Assembly (NCBI GenBank): GCA_017476705.1
Contig: JAFUZI010000022.1
Coordinates: forward strand, 1-14,172
Source of the DNA: Bacilli bacterium
Lineage (GTDB): Bacteria > Bacillota_I > Bacilli_A > RF39 > UBA660
Direction: 5' to 3'
Length of the DNA: 14,172 nucleotides
The notes beneath the pieces are model-generated. The model saw only the letters and a list, made by a program, of their open reading frames with translations. It had not been told where the DNA came from and made no database searches. The position numbers and the translations under genes are program-made. The stretch's first letter is position 1, and each line of letters begins with the position of its first letter. Shown in pieces: positions 1 through 6,618 of the stretch.

Positions 1-601
1 GTATATGTTTATCAGGTGCAATTGTGAATATAACCTTTATTAAGAAAAATACAAGTATTATACTGACTGGCCACTTCAAAAATATAAACGCACTATAAAT
101 AACGCTTGATACACTTTTAAATATTTTAAGACTAAGTATAAAACTTAATATAATATTACCAAAGCCTAACACACCAATTATAAATATAATTAAAAATACA
201 AGCACTACTGCAAGAAATAATGCTTTAATTCGTCTTTCCAAATATCCTTTATTTTCTATCTTAAATAAAATATTTGATGATAATATTATTGAATGAGCAC
301 CATTACTTGCTAAAATAAATCCTATAATAACAAACCATGCACTTAATGAATCACTATTTACACTGTTAAATACCGTAAGTAATATATCTTCCACATTGTT
401 TGGAAGTATTATATCAAAAAAATTTTTTAAATCTTCAGTTGATAATTGAAACTTAGAACAAAGTGCTGCAATTAAGGCAATTATTGGTACAATTGATAGT
501 ACTAAATAATATGCTAAATTACCAGGTAAAATTCTTATTGCAGGCATCATCAATATATCATAAAAATTTTTAATATATTTATTATTTAACAACCTTTTCA
601 T
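1..601 (-). CDS. YihY/BrkB-family inner membrane protein, 3' truncated by window edge
   Basis: Reading from ATG at 601 gives 200 codons open to the window edge, so the C-terminus is missing. Near residues 24-34 there is the YihY/BrkB-type segment LPGNLAYYLVL, followed by hydrophobic stretches near residues 31-47, 90-105, 134-155 and 178-197, a polar amphipathic region with LPNNVEDIL near 69, and a KxxxxxAPD element near 191 like the family's YxxAPN. Members are polytopic inner-membrane proteins, usually about 270-330 aa, once called virulence factor BrkB or 'RNase BN' (a misnomer); their substrate is not established. The start is set by AGGTGA 4 bases before ATG. The gene follows a terminator for the upstream sensor gene and has its own extended -10 element, so it is probably a separate transcription unit. 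Family assignment is good; function is unknown. Confidence 0.85.
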   Translation of the reverse strand, partial: MKRLLNNKYIKNFYDILMMPAIRILPGNLAYYLVLSIVPIIALIAALCSKFQLSTEDLKNFFDIILPNNVEDILLTVFNSVNSDSLSAWFVIIGFILASNGAHSIILSSNILFKIENKGYLERRIKALFLAVVLVFLIIFIIGVLGFGNIILSFILSLKIFKSVSSVIYSAFIFLKWPVSIILVFFLIKVIFTIAPDKHI

Positions 602-617
602 ATCGTCACCTATATTA

Positions 618-626
618 ATTATATCA
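618..626 (-). promoter_or_regulatory. Extended -10 promoter for the YihY/BrkB gene
   Basis: The minus strand reads TGATATAAT, a perfect extended -10 (TGnTATAAT). The expected -35 position falls in the preceding terminator stem and reads TTTCTT, with no consensus. The predicted RNA start is about 10 bases before ATG, almost at the AGGTGA ribosome binding site, giving a very short leader. Confidence 0.5.
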
Positions 627-629
627 AAT

Positions 630-667
630 TATAAAAATAAAAGAAACACTTTATTCATGTGTTTCTT
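630..667 (-). terminator. Intrinsic terminator after the GGDEF sensor gene
   Basis: A 9-bp stem AAGAAACAC/GTGTTTCTT (641-649 with 659-667) with a 9-base loop is followed on the minus strand by TTATTTTTAT. The TAA stop of the sensor gene (651-653) lies in the loop. Confidence 0.8.
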
Positions 668-2675
668 CTTTATTTGTTTTCATATCAAGTGTTGCCTCAT
701 TTATTGCATCATCAACTGTTTTAAGTCCATCAGCAATAACACTATAACCAATTGCAGCACCAAATCCATGCTCAAGTTCTTTAAATTCTTTTGATAATTT
801 TCTAATATAAGTTACAACCTGTTTTTCCTCATAACCAACTAAATATATTAAGAATTCATTACCATTTGTACGAATTATTTCACTTTGTTCCATTTGATTT
901 TTAATTAAAATATTTGCTGCTTCTTTAATAACGTTATCTCCTTCATTATGTCCATAATTATCATTAATATATGCAACGTTATTTAAATCAACTATAATAA
1001 TTGTTTGTGGATAAACTTCAGATTCATCCCATTTTTCAATTGAATCATTTAAATAATTACGATTTTTAAGTGATGTTAGCATGTCTATATATTTTAATTT
1101 ATCTTCCTTTGATACACCTATTTTATTTGCTTCTTTTTTCTCTTTAATATGTTTTACAATTATTGATATAATCAAAAGTCCAATAATAGCAAATAAACTA
1201 AATAATATTGGTTTTAAGAATGCTAATTTAGAAGCAACTTCAAATGTTTTATAATCGATTCTATTTGTCAACATCTTAGTATTCATAAATGACAAATAAA
1301 ATTCAAAATAATTATTAAATAAATGATTATCTTTTATGTCTCTTATTGTGTAACTATATCCATTATCAATTCTAAAATTATAATTAATTTCGAAATCTTT
1401 TAAACGTGATGCTTTATACATCTCATATGTTGACTCATCAATTACTAAAATACTAGCTTTATTAATATGTTTCAATAAAACATCTATATTGTTATATTTT
1501 TTAACATTTAATTTATTATCTTCTAAATACTTTGAAATTTTTGTATTATTTATTGCAAGTACCTTAGAATCTTTTAATGAACTTACTGAGTTAATTATTA
1601 AATCATTTTTTATATTAGATAAGACAACTACCTCTGCATCATCTATTGCAGGAATATCTACAACATCCATATCATATTTATCATTACTTGTTTGATTAAA
1701 GAAAAAATCTATTTTGTTTTCATTAAAATCTTTTACAAGTGATGCATATGAATTATATTCATGGAATGTAACTTCTATATCAGATAATTTTGAAAACTCT
1801 TTTATAAGTTCACTATTATATCCAACTAATCTATTATTAACTAACTTATCATATGGAATATTTGCAACAAATCCATACTTATATCTTTTACTTTTAAAAT
1901 TAACTTGATCATCATCAGAAACATTTGTATATTCAAAATAATTAAATGATAAATTTTTATTAAATGATTCTTTAAATGATTCCTTAAACCATTTTTCAAA
2001 ATATTTTTTAAAAATATTATTTAATTTCTTTTCATTTCCAAGTCTAATTACTAAATTTTCCTTCATCTCAGTTATGTTATATGAAATAGTTAAATTACGT
2101 TCAAGTATATCTTTTAAATAACTAGATTTAGGAAGCACAATTGCATTTACATTAGAACTTACAACTGCTTCAATTAACTCATCTGCTTTATCATATGTTT
2201 TATATGTTAAGTTTTCACCTTTTAAATAATATTTTACTTCATCTAAATTTTTTGATAAAACACCAATAGTCATATTCTTAATATCACTTAAAGTATTATA
2301 TTTAACACTTTCTTTTGATATTAATGCATAATTATCTTCATACATTACTATATCATCTTTATCAATTTTATCAGTCATTCTAATTGAATATGCTGATTTA
2401 TTATTATTTAATGGAAGTTTATTAAATCCAAGTTCAGTGTCATTTTCTAAATCAGTTAAGAATTCATATATTAACCCATCACCATCATAAGAAAAAATTG
2501 GAATATCATTTTCAATATCTATATCAATCATATTATTTTTATGACTTTGAATCCATTGCTTTTCTAAAATTGTCAATGTATTTTTATCTTGATGTGTTAA
2601 TACTAAATAAGATACTAAACCTACCAATAAAAGCACTAACGATGTAATTATAATTGTAATTATTTTTTTATTCAT
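651..2675 (-). CDS. Membrane sensor: two periplasmic-binding-like modules, TM helix, degenerate GGDEF domain
   Basis: The 674-aa protein has an N-terminal anchor or signal (about 5-27), two consecutive extracytoplasmic segments resembling type-II solute-binding (SBP_bac_3/PBPb) modules (about 38-243 and 265-472), a second TM helix (about 487-508) and a C-terminal GGDEF-type domain (about 528-665). The second module has the typical GYNSELIKEFSKL ... NENKIDFFFN pattern. The GGDEF domain keeps DLNNVAYINDNYGHNEGD (563-580), but the signature reads NGNEF (604-608): the first Gly and the third-position acidic residue, a metal ligand in active enzymes, are replaced. No RxxD inhibitory site precedes it. 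Ligand sensing outside coupled to a cytoplasmic nucleotide-binding domain is inferred; diguanylate cyclase activity is doubtful. Translation is coupled to the upstream 146-aa gene: that gene's TAG stop lies within this gene's TAGGTGA ribosome binding site, and the two genes form one operon. Confidence 0.85.
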   Translation of the reverse strand: MNKKIITIIITSLVLLLVGLVSYLVLTHQDKNTLTILEKQWIQSHKNNMIDIDIENDIPIFSYDGDGLIYEFLTDLENDTELGFNKLPLNNNKSAYSIRMTDKIDKDDIVMYEDNYALISKESVKYNTLSDIKNMTIGVLSKNLDEVKYYLKGENLTYKTYDKADELIEAVVSSNVNAIVLPKSSYLKDILERNLTISYNITEMKENLVIRLGNEKKLNNIFKKYFEKWFKESFKESFNKNLSFNYFEYTNVSDDDQVNFKSKRYKYGFVANIPYDKLVNNRLVGYNSELIKEFSKLSDIEVTFHEYNSYASLVKDFNENKIDFFFNQTSNDKYDMDVVDIPAIDDAEVVVLSNIKNDLIINSVSSLKDSKVLAINNTKISKYLEDNKLNVKKYNNIDVLLKHINKASILVIDESTYEMYKASRLKDFEINYNFRIDNGYSYTIRDIKDNHLFNNYFEFYLSFMNTKMLTNRIDYKTFEVASKLAFLKPILFSLFAIIGLLIISIIVKHIKEKKEANKIGVSKEDKLKYIDMLTSLKNRNYLNDSIEKWDESEVYPQTIIIVDLNNVAYINDNYGHNEGDNVIKEAANILIKNQMEQSEIIRTNGNEFLIYLVGYEEKQVVTYIRKLSKEFKELEHGFGAAIGYSVIADGLKTVDDAINEATLDMKTNKEETHE

Positions 2676-2682
2676 AGTTCAC

Positions 2683-3123
2683 CTACCATACTATATTATC
2701 ACTAGATTTATGTTTTGAACCTAGTTCAGGATATCCTTCAGTTTCTTTTTCATTTGTTAAAATAAACTCAAAATCATAAAATGCTTTTTGATCATCTGTA
2801 AAATACTCTAATGATTTAGCAGCTATTTCTTTTGCATTTTCAATAGATACATCTTCATTAAACATAATTTCAATATAAACTAGTCTTCCTTTAAGACGAT
2901 AATTAACTTTTTTAACACTTTCAATATCTTTTATTTCTGAAACTAATTTATCTGATACAGATTTTTTAATTTCAACTTTTTCAATACCATCTAGTCTATC
3001 ACCATATTCATCTAAACTATAATCAACACTAAATGTTTTAAATAAAACAATAAGTAAAACCAATAAAACTAATAGTATTATTCCAACTATACATAATTTT
3101 TTATGTTTTTTAATAAAACTCAT
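2683..3123 (-). CDS. Conserved-looking single-pass membrane protein of unknown function
   Basis: I do not recognise this 146-aa protein. It has a basic N-terminus (KKHKK), one strongly hydrophobic helix (about 11-28) and an extracytoplasmic domain of about 115 residues. Residues 45-110 alternate predicted helix and strand, with a VKKVNYRLKGRLVYIEIMF strand pair recalling small alpha/beta folds such as the Asp23-like or cation-efflux C-terminal domains; this is only a pattern impression. The tail is polar, with GYPELGSKHKSS near 131-142. A strong promoter (TTGAAA-17-TATAAT) and GGAGG seven bases before ATG support the start. It is the first gene of a two-gene operon, and its stop codon is part of the ribosome binding site of the dual-module GGDEF sensor. 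The arrangement suggests the two proteins are made together and may form one membrane complex, which is inference. Confidence 0.8.
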   Translation of the reverse strand: MSFIKKHKKLCIVGIILLVLLVLLIVLFKTFSVDYSLDEYGDRLDGIEKVEIKKSVSDKLVSEIKDIESVKKVNYRLKGRLVYIEIMFNEDVSIENAKEIAAKSLEYFTDDQKAFYDFEFILTNEKETEGYPELGSKHKSSDNIVW

Positions 3124-3130
3124 ATCCTAG

Positions 3131-3135
3131 CCTCC
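3131..3135 (-). promoter_or_regulatory. Ribosome binding site of the 146-aa membrane protein gene
   Basis: GGAGG lies 7 bases upstream of ATG at 3123 and fixes the start of the first gene in the sensor operon. Confidence 0.8.
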
Positions 3136-3149
3136 ATCTTTATGATTTT

Positions 3150-3178
3150 ATTATACTATAAATATATGTTTTTTTCAA
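3150..3178 (-). promoter_or_regulatory. SigA-type promoter of the membrane protein/GGDEF sensor operon
   Basis: The minus strand has TTGAAA (3173-3178), a 17-base spacer and TATAAT (3150-3155). The RNA should start near 3143, about 20 bases before ATG. It is one of the best promoters in the window. Confidence 0.8.
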
Positions 3179-3250
3179 TTGCTTAATTTATAAATAACTT
3201 TCTTATCTTTTGAAAATCAATTTATTATTTAATAACTCATCATAAAAATA

Positions 3251-3285
3251 ACAAATAAAAAACTCAAGCAATAAATACTTGAGTT
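3251..3285 (-). terminator. Intrinsic terminator after tRNA-Gly
   Basis: An 8-bp stem AACTCAAG/CTTGAGTT (3261-3268 with 3278-3285) with a 9-base loop is followed on the minus strand by TTTTATTTGTT. It lies 12 bases beyond the tRNA CCA end and would also end readthrough from rseP. The stretch 3181-3250 beyond it shows no further signal. Confidence 0.85.
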
Positions 3286-3296
3286 AATCTACATAA

Positions 3297-3370
3297 TGGA
3301 GCGGATGAGGAGAATCGAACTCCCGTCAGGAGCTTGGAAGGCTCTTATTCTACCATTAAACTACATCCGC
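3297..3370 (-). tRNA. tRNA-Gly, anticodon UCC
   Basis: The 74-base cloverleaf has acceptor stem GCGGATG/CATCCGC, D-arm with GTTTAATGGTAGAAT, anticodon loop CTTCCAA (anticodon TCC), T-loop TTCGATT and an encoded 3' CCA after discriminator T. It closely resembles the Bacillus tRNA-Gly(UCC) sequence. It has its own strong promoter and terminator and stands alone between rseP and the sensor operon. Confidence 0.97.
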
Positions 3371-3388
3371 ATTTAGTAGGCACTTTTA

Positions 3389-3416
3389 ATTATACTAGAA
3401 TTTCATATAATGTCAA
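3389..3416 (-). promoter_or_regulatory. Promoter of tRNA-Gly
   Basis: Consensus TTGACA (3411-3416), 16-base spacer and consensus TATAAT (3389-3394) on the minus strand. The RNA should start near 3382, about 12 bases before the mature tRNA 5' end. No terminator hairpin is visible between the rseP stop and this promoter, so the cdsA-rseP message may read through the tRNA. Confidence 0.85.
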
Positions 3417-3435
3417 GCACCTTTTTTGAATTTTT

Positions 3436-4476
3436 TTAATTTTTAGTAAAAAGTTTTAGAATATCATGATATGTAATAAATAGCATTAATAACATTAATA
3501 TCATAAATCCTACAGCATGTATTTTATTTTCTATTTGTGGATTTATTCTACTACCTTTTATCTTTTCAATTAATAAAAATAATATTCTTCCACCATCAAA
3601 TGCTGGAAAAGGAAGTAAATTAATAACTGCGACATTTATACATAAATATGCTATCAAATAAATAATATTTAAAAATCCAGCACGACCTGCTTCATCTACA
3701 ACACTAAATATTCCAATCGGTCCAGATAAATTATCTAAACTTAATGATCCATTAAATAAATAATATAATATTCTATACATTTGTCTAATAAGCAAACAAG
3801 TTTTTTTAATACTGTAATTTAATGAAGAGATAATTCCTTTATTTTTTTCTACATTAAGAGAAAAACCATATGAATATCCTAACTTTCCAGCACGCTCTAC
3901 ATATATTGGACTCACACTTATAGTCTCAATATCATCATTAATATGCCTAACTGTCATATTTACATTCTTACCAGATTTAACAGTAAGTTCTAAAGCTATA
4001 TCTTCATAACTATTTACTCTAACATTATCTATTTTTATTATTTTATCGCCTTTTTTTATATTTGTTTTATATATTGGATAATTAGCATCAACATTAGATA
4101 TAACAGTATCATTTATTGAAGATCCTTGAATTAAGCCAATAACAAAAAGAATAATTAAAGCGAGCAATATATTAAAAATTATTCCGGCAATCATAGTTGT
4201 AAATCTAGCCCAAATACTTTTATTACAAAGTTGTCTATCTTTAGCTACTTTATCATTACTTTCAATATCTTCTCCAGCCATGCTAACATAACCACCTATA
4301 GGTAGCATACGAATAGAGTATTCTGTTTCGCCCTTTTTCTTTGATATTAATTTAGGCCCCATTCCTATACTGAATTCATAAACATAAACACCATTTTTCT
4401 TTGCAAATAGAAAATGGCCCAATTCATGAACCATAACTGTAATTGTAAGAACTAATATAAAATATATTATAGTCAT
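3436..4476 (-). CDS. rseP: Site-2 protease RseP/RasP (M50 zinc metalloprotease)
   Basis: This 346-aa intramembrane protease cuts single-pass membrane proteins such as anti-sigma factors within the bilayer. The zinc motif HELGH (17-21) lies in the first TM helix. It is followed by the family's FSIGMGPKL (36-43), RMLPIGGYVSMAGED (56-70), a TM helix (about 96-115), one PDZ domain (about 117-190), and the third zinc ligand region NLLPFPAFDGGR (286-297), then a last TM helix (about 318-336). The length fits one-PDZ members and is shorter than B. subtilis RasP (about 420 aa). ATG at 4476 is preceded by AAGGTGA, and the TAA stop of cdsA overlaps that sequence, so the two genes are co-translated. The dxr gene that often separates cdsA and rseP is absent. 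Confidence 0.96.
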   Translation of the reverse strand: MTIIYFILVLTITVMVHELGHFLFAKKNGVYVYEFSIGMGPKLISKKKGETEYSIRMLPIGGYVSMAGEDIESNDKVAKDRQLCNKSIWARFTTMIAGIIFNILLALIILFVIGLIQGSSINDTVISNVDANYPIYKTNIKKGDKIIKIDNVRVNSYEDIALELTVKSGKNVNMTVRHINDDIETISVSPIYVERAGKLGYSYGFSLNVEKNKGIISSLNYSIKKTCLLIRQMYRILYYLFNGSLSLDNLSGPIGIFSVVDEAGRAGFLNIIYLIAYLCINVAVINLLPFPAFDGGRILFLLIEKIKGSRINPQIENKIHAVGFMILMLLMLFITYHDILKLFTKN

Positions 4477-4485
4477 TTTATCACC

Positions 4486-5286
4486 TTATACTATTGATAT
4501 AAAAAATATAAATCCAAGCATTACAAATATAATACTATCAAGTCTATCTAAGATTCCACCATGACCTGGCATTATATTTGAAAAATCTTTTATACCAAAA
4601 TATCTTTTAATAGCAGAAAATACCAAGTCTCCAAATTGACCTATTATAGATAAGAATAATGTTACAAAAATAATTAATGCAATATTTGCTTGACTATTTA
4701 AAACAGTTATATAAAACACACTTGCAAGCAATGTACCAAGTAATGTTCCAGATAACATACCTTCCCAAGTTTTATTCGGAGATATTTCTTCAAGCAATTT
4801 TCTTCTACCTATAAGTCTTCCCATAATATATGCATATGTATCTGTTATTATAGTAATTATAAATAAATATGCTAATAATAGTATATTAATATTTCTATAA
4901 ATTATGAATAGTGAAAAACTAATTCCTAAGAAAAATATGCCACCAATTAAATAAAATGCATCAGTTACACTATATAGTTTTCTATCATGATATAAAACAA
5001 CAGGAATTAAAAAAACCATAACAAGTGCTGATATAACTCTAAAATCAACATCAAGTATTAAACTATTTGTACGAATTCCTGATGCAACCAAAAGTGTAAA
5101 TACAATGTATGAAATAAAATTAATAAACATTGGAAGTTCTTTTTTTGTTTGTCTTGCATGTAAAAATTCTCTTATACCAAGTAAACCAATAATAATTACA
5201 CCAACATCAAATATAAATCCTCCAATAATCAATAATGGAACACATATTAAAAGTGCTACGATTGAACTTATAACTCTTTTTTTCAT
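4486..5286 (-). CDS. cdsA: Phosphatidate cytidylyltransferase (CDP-diacylglycerol synthase)
   Basis: CdsA makes CDP-diacylglycerol from phosphatidate and CTP in the cytoplasmic membrane, the branch point for phosphatidylglycerol and cardiolipin. The 266-aa protein has about eight hydrophobic helices. It contains SPNKTWEG (169-176) and the full family signature at 224-250: SAIKRYFG, IKDFSNIMPGHGG, then DRLD, with the acidic and basic residues in place. The start is an ATG with AGGAGGA five bases upstream. It has its own extended -10 promoter after the spoIVB terminator and forms a two-gene operon with rseP. The uppS gene that normally precedes it is not present. Confidence 0.96.
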   Translation of the reverse strand: MKKRVISSIVALLICVPLLIIGGFIFDVGVIIIGLLGIREFLHARQTKKELPMFINFISYIVFTLLVASGIRTNSLILDVDFRVISALVMVFLIPVVLYHDRKLYSVTDAFYLIGGIFFLGISFSLFIIYRNINILLLAYLFIITIITDTYAYIMGRLIGRRKLLEEISPNKTWEGMLSGTLLGTLLASVFYITVLNSQANIALIIFVTLFLSIIGQFGDLVFSAIKRYFGIKDFSNIMPGHGGILDRLDSIIFVMLGFIFFISIV

Positions 5287-5309
5287 AATATCCTCCTATT
5301 TATATATTT

Positions 5310-5318
5310 ATTATATCA
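5310..5318 (-). promoter_or_regulatory. Extended -10 promoter of cdsA-rseP
   Basis: The minus strand has TGATATAAT. The -35 position reads TTTTTA and lies in the T-tract of the spoIVB terminator. Predicted RNA start is near 5303, about 17 bases before ATG, just upstream of AGGAGGA. Confidence 0.6.
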
Positions 5319-5329
5319 CACGTTTTATA

Positions 5330-5355
5330 AATTAAAAAGAGACTTTAGTCTCTTT
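5330..5355 (-). terminator. Intrinsic terminator after spoIVB
   Basis: An 8-bp stem AAAGAGAC/GTCTCTTT (5336-5343 with 5348-5355) with a 4-base loop is followed on the minus strand by TTTTTAATTTAT. The spoIVB stop codon (5345-5347) is in the loop, so the last codons encode half the hairpin. Confidence 0.8.
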
Positions 5356-6322
5356 CTCCTTCTTCTAACATGTTAGTAATAAATATGCCATAACCTTTAG
5401 TAGGATCATCAACAACAACATGAGTTACTGCACCTATTATGTAGTCTCCTTGGATAATTGGTGAACCACTCATGCCTTGAACAATACCACCAGTTTTATT
5501 AAGTAATTCAGAATCAGTTATTTCAAATAATAAATTTTTATTGTTTGTATTTGACTTATCTATTTTAATAATATTTATAGCATATTCTTTTATGTCTTTA
5601 TTTTCTATAACTGTAAGTATTTTTGCAGCTCCTTTTTTTATATCTGATGGGTATGCTACTTTATATTTATCTTTACTAGGTATTGCACCACTATATATGC
5701 CAAATATTCCGCTTTTTGTATTTTTAGATATTATACCACTTTTAATATTATCAAGTGTAGCATTCTTACTACCTGGAATTCCAACATAACTTTTATCAAT
5801 TCTAGTTACTGTAGAAGGAGTTATTTCTCCTTTCTTAACTTCAAGCATCATACCAGTATTTGCTTCTATAACTTCATGACCAAGCGCACCATATATTTTT
5901 GTTGCAGGGTCAATATAACTTAAAGTACCAATTCCTGTAATACTATCTTTAACATATAGTCCAGTTTTAAAAATACCATTTTCAAGTTTAATAGGAAGAG
6001 TTGTATTTATAACTTTATTATTTCTTTTTAAAGATATATCTATTTTATCATGAGATAGATTGATACTTTCTATAAGATCATTTATAGATGATATATTATC
6101 TCCATTAACACTTAAAATAATATCTCCTTTTTTAATACCAGCTTGATCAGCAGGATATACTTCATCTATAGGATAAGTCCCAACAACTACAACTCCTTGA
6201 GTTTTAATTTCTATTCCAATATTTTCTCCACCAGGAATTATATAATTTGAATAAGCAAAAATACTATTTGGCATACTAAATATTAGAAGCATCAGGATTA
6301 ATGAAATTTTTGCTTTTTTCAA
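5345..6322 (-). CDS. spoIVB: SpoIVB-like serine peptidase (S55) with PDZ domain
   Basis: In B. subtilis, SpoIVB is made in the forespore, secreted across its membrane, and cuts SpoIVFA to trigger pro-sigma-K processing. This 325-aa protein has a signal/anchor (about 4-23), a PDZ domain (about 36-105) and an S55 peptidase domain (about 118-320). Catalytic candidates are His149 (GALGHE), Asp270 (FEITD) and Ser285 (QGMSGSP), matching in order and context the reported His236/Asp363/Ser378. GLYVKDSITGIGTLSYIDP (121-139) and the TKGYGIF tail are also typical. The start is TTG: the only other upstream in-frame codon before a TGA is ATT, TTG gives a proper signal peptide, and AAGGAG lies 10 bases upstream. 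It lies directly downstream of xseB, whereas in Bacillus five genes intervene. Whether this organism sporulates cannot be told from the window. Confidence 0.94.
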   Translation of the reverse strand: MKKAKISLILMLLIFSMPNSIFAYSNYIIPGGENIGIEIKTQGVVVVGTYPIDEVYPADQAGIKKGDIILSVNGDNISSINDLIESINLSHDKIDISLKRNNKVINTTLPIKLENGIFKTGLYVKDSITGIGTLSYIDPATKIYGALGHEVIEANTGMMLEVKKGEITPSTVTRIDKSYVGIPGSKNATLDNIKSGIISKNTKSGIFGIYSGAIPSKDKYKVAYPSDIKKGAAKILTVIENKDIKEYAINIIKIDKSNTNNKNLLFEITDSELLNKTGGIVQGMSGSPIIQGDYIIGAVTHVVVDDPTKGYGIFITNMLEEGERD

Positions 6323-6332
6323 AATTCATCAT

Positions 6333-6338
6333 CTCCTT
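6333..6338 (-). promoter_or_regulatory. Ribosome binding site supporting a TTG start for spoIVB
   Basis: AAGGAG is 10 bases before the TTG at 6320-6322. An ATG between them (6327-6329) is in another frame, so TTG is the usable start. The rare start and long spacing suggest modest translation. Confidence 0.7.
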
Positions 6339-6360
6339 AACAAGACTACATTATTATTAT

Positions 6361-6398
6361 TTTAAAAAAAATAAAAAAAATACTATAAGTAGTATTTT
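6361..6398 (-). terminator. Intrinsic terminator after nusB-xseA-xseB
   Basis: A 7-bp stem AATACTA/TAGTATT (6379-6385 with 6390-6396), extendable to 9 bp by A-T pairs, has a CTTA loop and is followed by TTTTTATTTTTTTT on the minus strand. The base of the stem abuts or overlaps the xseB stop (6397-6399). No clear promoter was found between this point and spoIVB; the 6339-6360 stretch has only a poor -10-like TAATAAT. Confidence 0.8.
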
Positions 6399-6618
6399 AT
6401 TCTTCAATGGAAAAATTTTCTACACTCCCATTTTCACTTACAAGCTTACTAACTTGTTCTTCAACATTTTTAAGTTCACTATCACATTCTTTAACAAGTT
6501 GCATTGCTTTTGTATATTTTTCTATTGATTCATCCAAATCAATTTCACCATTTTCTAAATCATTTATAATACTTTCTAAGTCCTTCATTTTTTCTTCAAA
6601 TTTAACTTTCTCATTCAT
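6397..6618 (-). CDS. xseB: Exodeoxyribonuclease VII small subunit
   Basis: XseB binds the XseA large subunit to form exonuclease VII, which degrades single-stranded DNA from both ends. The 73-aa length and sequence fit the family: FEEKMKDLESIINDLENG at 7-24, then the DLDESIEKYTKAMQL helix (27-41) and a coiled C-terminal half. The start ATG overlaps the xseA stop by 8 bases (ATGAATGA), which implies translational coupling; the ribosome binding site alone is weak. It is the last gene of the nusB-xseA-xseB unit. Confidence 0.95.
   Translation of the reverse strand: MNEKVKFEEKMKDLESIINDLENGEIDLDESIEKYTKAMQLVKECDSELKNVEEQVSKLVSENGSVENFSIEE

Noticed and set aside
651..1100. Active diguanylate cyclase
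   Set aside because: The GGDEF signature is NGNEF, lacking the acidic metal ligand at its third position, so I call a GGDEF-type domain without claiming activity.
3181..3250. Possible small gene or RNA between the tRNA terminator and the sensor operon promoter
   Set aside because: There is no reading frame with a ribosome binding site and no stable hairpin; it is plain A/T-rich spacer.
3436..4476. SpoIVFB, the sporulation M50 protease
   Set aside because: The PDZ domain, the HELGH helix at the very N-terminus and the cdsA neighbour fit RseP/RasP; SpoIVFB lacks a PDZ domain and has a CBS domain or none.
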